Shown here: positions 59,342 through 64,000 of the stretch, piece by piece
Layout: each line of letters begins with the position of its first letter
How positions within the stretch are numbered: position 1 is the first letter of the stretch
DNA from: Lysinibacillus halotolerans
GTDB lineage: Bacteria > Bacillota > Bacilli > Bacillales_A > Planococcaceae
DNA: 64,000 nt
Direction of reading: 5' to 3'
Assembly (NCBI RefSeq): GCF_003711845.1
Contig: NZ_RHLQ01000020.1
Span: 1 to 64,000 of the forward strand
Program-made: the position numbers and the translations under genes
The notes under the pieces: generated by a model
The model's input: the letters and a program-made list of their open reading frames with translations, nothing else
The model's database searches: none
What the model was told of the DNA's origin: nothing

Positions 59342-60514
59342 ATGATGAACACTCGAATTGCAGCTGTTGATGTTGGTAATGATTCCATTAAAGCTATTTT
59401 TGGAGAGCTAGAGTATGAGTTGAATATTCCTAATATTATGGCAATTGACACGGAAGATCGTCCGGTAATTGGAATTGAAGAATTAGATAATAAAAATCCT
59501 TTGGAAGGAATTCATATTAAAGTGCATTCCCCTGCATTGAAAGAAAATAATGCGATCTATCGTGTTGGTCATTTGGCAACGAAAAGTGGCAATGCTACAG
59601 AATTAGATCCAGGAAGTGCAAAATCTGAAGAGGATCAAACATTAGTCATGCTTTTTGCAACGTTAGCATTAGATGCAGTTAATGAAAAAAATACTAGCCA
59701 TTTTCCTCGTACAAAAAATGTAATTGATGCAAACTATACCCTAGGAACTGGTCTACCTTTACGTGAAGTGAAGGAAGGAAAGGATGCAGGATATCGCTCT
59801 AAACTAGTTGGTTCTGTCCACCAAGTAGAGTTTCTTGTCACACCAAAATATCAAGGATTCAAGGTAAATATTAAATTCAATGAAGTAAAGATATACCCAG
59901 AAGGATTTGCCGCTTACATTAATCTAGTAATGGACAATCAACTAAAAATTATTAATAAAGATTTAATCGATAAAAGAATTATTATCCAAGATATTGGCGG
60001 ATTATCAACGGATATTGCTGTTATTAAAAACCGAAACGTGGATGATGATAAAGCACAAGGGTTTAATCTCGGTGTATCCGAATCTTTAGAGGCAATTAGA
60101 GAAGAAATTCGCTCAAAACATGGTATTGAATTAGATAGCCGTCGCGATGTAGTGGAAATTATTACGAGAAAAAATGATCGGAACCATATTATGGTGAAGG
60201 GAAGCCGGACAAGTGTCCATGATATTACAGACCGAATTTTACTCGAACTAGCTAAAAAGCAATATCGTTTATTAAGAAATGTATGGCAAAAAAATTCTCA
60301 AACAGAAATCTGCTATTTTGTTGGTGGAGGAGCTAATGTATTAAAAGAATATATTAAAACCTTAAATAACAATTTAGATGGATATAATATTGAATTTTTT
60401 GAAGATGAAAAAGAGAGCATTTGGATGATGGCCAATGCTTATTATAAACTAATTACTGATTTTGTTCGAAAGATGGAAAAGCCTAAATCACCTCAAGAGC
60501 CTGTGAAAAATTAA
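59342..60514 (+). CDS. ParM/StbA-like actin-family segregation ATPase
   Basis: 390 aa. The actin-fold signatures are the phosphate-1 loop AAVDVGNDSIKAIFGE (N-terminus), phosphate-2 IIQDIGGLSTDIAVI (about 215-230) and the adenosine motif CYFVGGGANVLKEY (about 325-340). It belongs to the plasmid-type ParM/Alp proteins that form filaments pushing DNA apart. Here it lies on the chromosome, with a RHH-type partner 13 bases downstream and a repeat region upstream. AAAAGGA lies 8 bases before ATG. No plasmid, phage or transposase gene is visible near it. It may be a captured or stabilised plasmid partition cassette. Confidence 0.88.
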   Translation: MMNTRIAAVDVGNDSIKAIFGELEYELNIPNIMAIDTEDRPVIGIEELDNKNPLEGIHIKVHSPALKENNAIYRVGHLATKSGNATELDPGSAKSEEDQTLVMLFATLALDAVNEKNTSHFPRTKNVIDANYTLGTGLPLREVKEGKDAGYRSKLVGSVHQVEFLVTPKYQGFKVNIKFNEVKIYPEGFAAYINLVMDNQLKIINKDLIDKRIIIQDIGGLSTDIAVIKNRNVDDDKAQGFNLGVSESLEAIREEIRSKHGIELDSRRDVVEIITRKNDRNHIMVKGSRTSVHDITDRILLELAKKQYRLLRNVWQKNSQTEICYFVGGGANVLKEYIKTLNNNLDGYNIEFFEDEKESIWMMANAYYKLITDFVRKMEKPKSPQEPVKN

Positions 60515-60527
60515 TTAGGGTGATCAT

Positions 60528-61136
60528 ATGAAAAGCTCAAATTCTAATGAGATAAAAAGGGGACAAGCCATTTCCTTTCGTATCCCTTCTGATACACCTG
60601 ACCATCTGCTGAAACATTTACAAAAGCTAAAGGAAGTTGAAAGACGAAATTTTTCAAGTAAAATTGCCGAATTTGTCCTGCGAGGGGTTGGTCAATCCTT
60701 TTCGAAGGAACGGGAAACGATTACGATTCCTCTTCCCCATAGCTTAAGCAAATCCCAACGAGATTGGCTAAAACATGAGCATTCAGAGGCGCTATTAGGA
60801 ACGATACTTTATCAACTTTTAATGGATCCTGTTCGTGCCACTGCTTTGTTATCATCTTTAAATAGTAACTCCTTAGATATAGATGAAGCTTTGTATTTAC
60901 AAGAAGGGACATATGAAGAGTCGCCCATTACGGAAACGTCATATGGTGATGACGATATACACTCTATTAAAGGAACATCCACTGACGGGCACGTAGAAAT
61001 GATGGATGATTTGGACTCCTTTGATTGGGACAAAGCAACACAACATCAATCGATAGCGGTGGAAGAAGAGCGGACGAACATGGAAAATGATCTCGACAGT
61101 TTATTAGGAGATTTTCTTAATAAAATGAATAAGTAA
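60528..61136 (+). CDS. ParR-like adaptor protein of the actin cassette
   Basis: 202 aa. The N-terminus (about 11-60) reads GQAISFRIPSDTPDHLLKHL and NFSSKIAEFVLRGV, a ribbon-helix-helix pattern as in ParR. The middle (about 65-115) is mixed and conserved-looking. The C-terminal third is acidic and low in complexity, and carries two similar motifs, DLDSFDWDKA and DLDSLLGDFLNKMNK. In known ParR the extreme C-terminus binds the ParM filament end, so the last helix is a candidate for that. It is the second gene of the parM-like operon. Confidence 0.72.
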   Translation: MKSSNSNEIKRGQAISFRIPSDTPDHLLKHLQKLKEVERRNFSSKIAEFVLRGVGQSFSKERETITIPLPHSLSKSQRDWLKHEHSEALLGTILYQLLMDPVRATALLSSLNSNSLDIDEALYLQEGTYEESPITETSYGDDDIHSIKGTSTDGHVEMMDDLDSFDWDKATQHQSIAVEEERTNMENDLDSLLGDFLNKMNK

Positions 61137-61145
61137 TAAATTTTT

Positions 61146-61175
61146 AAATCCCACCTTTTAAGAAAGGTGGGGTTT
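61146..61175. terminator. bidirectional terminator after the parMR-like operon
   Basis: AAATCCCACCTTT and AAAGGTGGGGTTT form a 13-bp stem with one wobble and flanking T/A tracts. It overlaps the last codons of the convergent membrane-protein gene. Confidence 0.85.
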
Positions 61176-61835
61176 TTCATGTATTAGTGCTATTTTTTGT
61201 TGGTAAGCCTTTGTTGCAATCAGGGCAACTATTAAAAGAAATTCAGATATATTATGCGGAGCATCGATTTGCAAAAGGAAATTTAAAATAGGGACAATTC
61301 CCATAGAAAGAATGCCTACAAAGTACCATGGCCATCTTTGTTTCCACCAAATGAAAATAGAAGTGATTAATAATGTTGTGGATACGCCAATGATCATAAC
61401 AGGAATGCCTTCTTCATTCTTTGTATAACTTAAAACCCCATTCTTCCAAGTAGGCTCTAAAGAGAGGTTAGGTACTAGTGAGAGTAGTTCGTAGATAATG
61501 AAAAAAAGTGTAAGAAATAGAGTGGGAAACTGTACTATTTTTTTCGATGCCCATTTAATATTGGCATTAACTAATGTATGCCATGCAAAAAGTACAAGTA
61601 GAGGCGTAACAAAAGCATGCAACCAATAACGTAGTTCATTTAAAGCTTTCAGTAAATCGCCTTCCCCTATAAATTTTCCTAAAACTAGAATTCCGTTATC
61701 ATAGAGCAAAGCTACGATAACGAGTAATAGAACATTACTTACGTCTATCCAGCCATTCTGTTTAGCTAAAAAGATACCTATTATAAATAAAAAGATGAAA
61801 GCAATAGAAAGCAAAAAGTAAATAAAGGTATCCAT
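61158..61835 (-). CDS. polytopic membrane protein, unrecognised
   Basis: 225 aa with about seven hydrophobic segments (near 4-23, 32-52, 70-92, 100-122, 145-165, 170-190, 195-212). I do not recognise the family. It has isolated conserved-looking features only: a histidine and tryptophan in LRYWLHAFVTPLLVLFAWH, and a histidine before the last helix (DAPHNISEF). No signal for transport energisation or catalysis is evident. It is transcribed towards the parMR-like operon and head-on to replication, and is divergent from metNIQ. Start ATG 61835 has GAAAGAAGGGC upstream. Confidence 0.65.
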   Translation of the reverse strand: MDTFIYFLLSIAFIFLFIIGIFLAKQNGWIDVSNVLLLVIVALLYDNGILVLGKFIGEGDLLKALNELRYWLHAFVTPLLVLFAWHTLVNANIKWASKKIVQFPTLFLTLFFIIYELLSLVPNLSLEPTWKNGVLSYTKNEEGIPVMIIGVSTTLLITSIFIWWKQRWPWYFVGILSMGIVPILNFLLQIDAPHNISEFLLIVALIATKAYQQKIALIHEKPHLS

Positions 61836-62003
61836 AATAATTTGCCCTTCTTTCTCTTTTACAACAGAGAATTTTAAATCCTACTTAGTATAAATGTATA
61901 CCTTGATTTTATTCAAAAATCATTATAAATTTACAATGGATTATTGAACTACTAAAAGGTAAAAGTAGAGCAGGTATTTAGTTACTTTGAAAACTAAACG
62001 GAA

Positions 62004-62032
62004 ATGACAACCATCTTTTATTGGGCTATAAT
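62004..62032 (+). promoter_or_regulatory. metNIQ promoter
   Basis: ATGACA (62004-62009), a 17-base spacer and consensus TATAAT (62027-62032). Transcription would start near 62039, only 40 bases before metN. No S-box riboswitch fits in such a short leader; a CCCTT/AAGGG hairpin overlapping the ribosome site and seven T precede the ATG. Confidence 0.7.
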
Positions 62033-62078
62033 GAGAAGAATTGACACTACCCTTCCCATCATAGAAAGGGGTTTTTTT

Positions 62079-62828
62079 ATGCTTAAATTAGATCGTGTTT
62101 CAAAAAGCTTTTCAACATTTCAAGCAGTAAAATCAGTTTCTTTAACGATTAATCAGGGAGAAATCCATGGCATCATTGGGGCAAGTGGAGCAGGTAAATC
62201 GACTTTATTAAGATTGATGAATTTGTTGGAAGTTCCAGATGAAGGCGAAGTAGAAGTAAATGGTCAACGATTAACAAGGATGAATAGGAAAAAACTTCGA
62301 CAAGCTCGTAAATCAATTGGAATGATCTTTCAGCATTTTAATCTAGTTGCCAATAAAACCGTTTATGATAATGTTGTTGTACCTTTAGAGTTGGCAAACT
62401 ATCCAAGGGCAGAACGTAGAAGCCGCGTGATGGAATGTCTTCAATTTGTCGGTTTGGACAGTTTAGTGGATAAATATCCTTCCCAATTAAGTGGCGGCCA
62501 AAAACAGCGTGTTGCAATAGCAAGAGCATTAGCGAATAAGCCGCAAATTCTACTATGTGATGAGCCAACCTCTGCCCTAGACCCTAGTACTACTGCGGAC
62601 ATATTAACGGTATTACAGAATATTAATAAAAGTTTAGGTGTGACAATTGTTATCGTCAGTCATGAGATGGAAGTCATTCGAAGTATATGTAATCGCGTAA
62701 CGGTCATGGCGGACGGAGAAATTTATGACACGGTGATTTGTAAACCCACAGGGATATTAAGCAAAGAGAATAGCCCAGAATACTTTGTCGAACAACTAAC
62801 AAAGGATGTTGAAATAGACCATGCTTGA
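62079..62828 (+). CDS. metN: methionine ABC transporter ATP-binding protein MetN (short form)
   Basis: 249 aa from ATG 62079, with AAAGGGG and seven T just upstream. Walker A is GASGAGKSTLLR, Q-loop IGMIFQHFNLV, signature LSGGQKQRVAIARAL, Walker B ILLCDEPTSALD and switch histidine in VIVSHEMEVI. Typical MetN is about 340 aa with a C-terminal NIL domain that senses internal methionine; this one stops right after the nucleotide-binding domain. Gene order with metI and metQ supports methionine-type uptake, though another amino acid is possible. It overlaps metI by 8 bases. Confidence 0.88.
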   Translation: MLKLDRVSKSFSTFQAVKSVSLTINQGEIHGIIGASGAGKSTLLRLMNLLEVPDEGEVEVNGQRLTRMNRKKLRQARKSIGMIFQHFNLVANKTVYDNVVVPLELANYPRAERRSRVMECLQFVGLDSLVDKYPSQLSGGQKQRVAIARALANKPQILLCDEPTSALDPSTTADILTVLQNINKSLGVTIVIVSHEMEVIRSICNRVTVMADGEIYDTVICKPTGILSKENSPEYFVEQLTKDVEIDHA

Positions 62829-63483
62829 TACTTTAGTTCAATATGAATCGGAAATTTGGCAAGCAATTGGGGAAACCTTTGTCATGGTAGGGGTTTCAAT
62901 AATAGCAGCCGTTCTAATCGGTCTCCCAGTCGGGACGTTACTTTTCCTTAGCAGAAAGGGCAATATGCTTGAAAATCGTTTGCTTTTCTCGACGTTAAAT
63001 TTATTAGTCAATACAATCCGTTCTTTTCCATTCTTATTATTAGTAGTCTTTTTAATACCATTTACAAGGTTCATTATCGGGACAGCTATTGGAACGGCTG
63101 CAGCAACTGTTCCACTATCGATAATCGCTATTGCCCATTATGCGCGGTTGGTCGAACAATCGTTATTGGATGTCCCAAAAGGCGTTATAGAAGCGGCAAT
63201 TTCAATGGGTGCATCTGTTAGAGAAGTAATTTTTAAATTTGTTTATGTAGAAGCTCGTTCGGGACTCGTTCTCGGATTAACTACTTCGATTATTAGTTTT
63301 ATTTCCTATTCAACAATCATGGGAGTAGTTGGTGGCGGTGGAATAGGGGATTTTGCTATTCGATACGGATACCAACAGTTTAAAACCGACTTAATGATTT
63401 ATATGATCATAATAATGGTCATACTTGTACAGCTTATCCAATTTATTGGTACAAACCTATCGAGAATCATTGATAAAAGATAA
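62821..63483 (+). CDS. metI: methionine ABC transporter permease MetI
   Basis: 220 aa, the family length, with five membrane helices. It starts in the ABC permease pattern (ETFVMVGVSIIAAVLIGLPV). The coupling loop is EAAISMGASVREVIFKFVYV (the EAA motif). The MGVVGGGGIGDFAIRYGYQ stretch typical of MetI is present. It overlaps metN and lies 17 bases before metQ. Confidence 0.95.
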   Translation: MLDTLVQYESEIWQAIGETFVMVGVSIIAAVLIGLPVGTLLFLSRKGNMLENRLLFSTLNLLVNTIRSFPFLLLVVFLIPFTRFIIGTAIGTAAATVPLSIIAIAHYARLVEQSLLDVPKGVIEAAISMGASVREVIFKFVYVEARSGLVLGLTTSIISFISYSTIMGVVGGGGIGDFAIRYGYQQFKTDLMIYMIIIMVILVQLIQFIGTNLSRIIDKR

Positions 63484-63500
63484 TTACTGGAGGAAAAATC

Positions 63501-64000
63501 ATGAAAAAAGTGCTTTCCCTTATAACTGTATGTTTATTTATTTTGGCTGGTTGTGGCCAAACAGATGAAGCAAAAAATAATGAAAGTGGACAAGAGCAAA
63601 AGCAGGAAGAAGTGACATTAAAAGTAGCTTCATTAATCCCACCAATGACGGAAATTTTAGACCTTGTTAAACCGAAACTTGAAGAGGAAGGCATTCAACT
63701 TGAAGTAGTTGTATTAAGCGATAACGTCCAACCGAATAGTGCACTTGCAGCAGGCGAAGTAGATGCAAACTTTTTCCAACACGTTCCGTATATGGAGGAG
63801 TTCAACCGAAACAATGATGCAGAATTAGTTTCTGTTGAACCAATTTACTTTGCCAATTACGGTGTGTATTCAAAAAATTATAAATCAATCGAAGAGTTAC
63901 CAGAAGGTGCTGTTGTTGCGATTGCCAATGACATTTCCAACGTTGACCGTTCACTATCCTTATTAGCCCAACATAATATCATAAAATTAAAAGAAAAAAC
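63501..64000 (+). CDS. metQ: methionine-binding lipoprotein MetQ, 5' part
   Basis: At least 166 residues; the gene runs past the window end. It starts MKKVLSLITVCLFILAGCGQ, a lipoprotein signal with lipobox LAGC. An acidic, glutamine-rich linker leads to the NLPA-family binding domain with VKPKLEEEGIQLEVVVLSDN, VDANFFQHVPYMEEFN and AIANDISNVDRSLSLL. TGGAGGA lies 8 bases before ATG. It is the extracytoplasmic substrate-binding component of MetNIQ. Confidence 0.95.
   Translation, partial: MKKVLSLITVCLFILAGCGQTDEAKNNESGQEQKQEEVTLKVASLIPPMTEILDLVKPKLEEEGIQLEVVVLSDNVQPNSALAAGEVDANFFQHVPYMEEFNRNNDAELVSVEPIYFANYGVYSKNYKSIEELPEGAVVAIANDISNVDRSLSLLAQHNIIKLKEK

Noticed and set aside
61836-62078. S-box (SAM) riboswitch before metNIQ
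   Set aside because: No S-box consensus elements were seen and the predicted transcript leader is only about 40 bases, too short for the aptamer.

Overview
This is the replication-origin region of a low-GC, Gram-positive, spore-forming chromosome of the Bacillales. Gene order (rpmH-rnpA-yidC-jag-mnmEG-rsmG-noc-soj-spo0J, yyaC, ychF-rpsF-ssb-rpsR, gdpP-rplI-dnaB-purA, walRKHIJ-htrA-rlmH) matches Bacillus subtilis in inverted orientation. An HD-GYP gene and an rrn operon directly after gyrA, and the protein sequences, suggest a Lysinibacillus/Ureibacillus/Rummeliibacillus-like member of the Planococcaceae (Caryophanaceae). Only the 5' tip of a 16S gene is present, so the genus is inference.

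Layout. 1-10645, all on the minus strand: 16S rRNA 5' end with its promoter, a degenerate HD-GYP protein, gyrA, gyrB, recF, yaaA, dnaN, dnaA. 9128-11042 holds a bipartite oriC: DnaA boxes on both sides of dnaA, and a GC cluster, DnaA-trio-like repeats and an AT-rich unwinding element between dnaA and dnaN. From 11176 rightward most genes are on the plus strand: rpmH, rnpA, yidC, jag, the tRNA/rRNA modification genes, and noc/soj/spo0J with parS-like sites. Next come yyaC, MscS, ychF, two head-on DUF3267 genes and the rpsF-ssb-rpsR, yybS-gdpP-rplI-dnaB and purA groups. Then follow an M23/LysM/G5 cell-wall hydrolase, the walRKHIJ-htrA cluster, a CxxH/CxxC protein and rlmH.

44103-64000 is more variable. 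It holds a preQ1-I riboswitch with queDE, an intracellular-looking endonuclease I, a VOC protein and a two-component system followed by a complete dltXABCD operon. These are followed by an aldo/keto reductase, an MFS exporter and an HxlR regulator sharing a repeated palindromic operator, an ECF sigma/anti-sigma pair, a chromosomal ParM/ParR-like actin segregation cassette with a repeat-rich upstream region, an unrecognised membrane protein and metNIQ (metQ cut by the window end).

Main observations: (i) the plasmid-type actin partition cassette on the chromosome, some 50 kb from oriC, beside an intact ParABS/Noc system; (ii) two DnaA-box clusters outside oriC, upstream of mnmE and around rlmH; (iii) an HxlR regulon recognisable from three ACTTTAAAGT operators; (iv) a start-stop minigene behind an ideal Shine-Dalgarno sequence in the reductase leader; (v) paired DUF3267 proteins of which one has lost HExxH.
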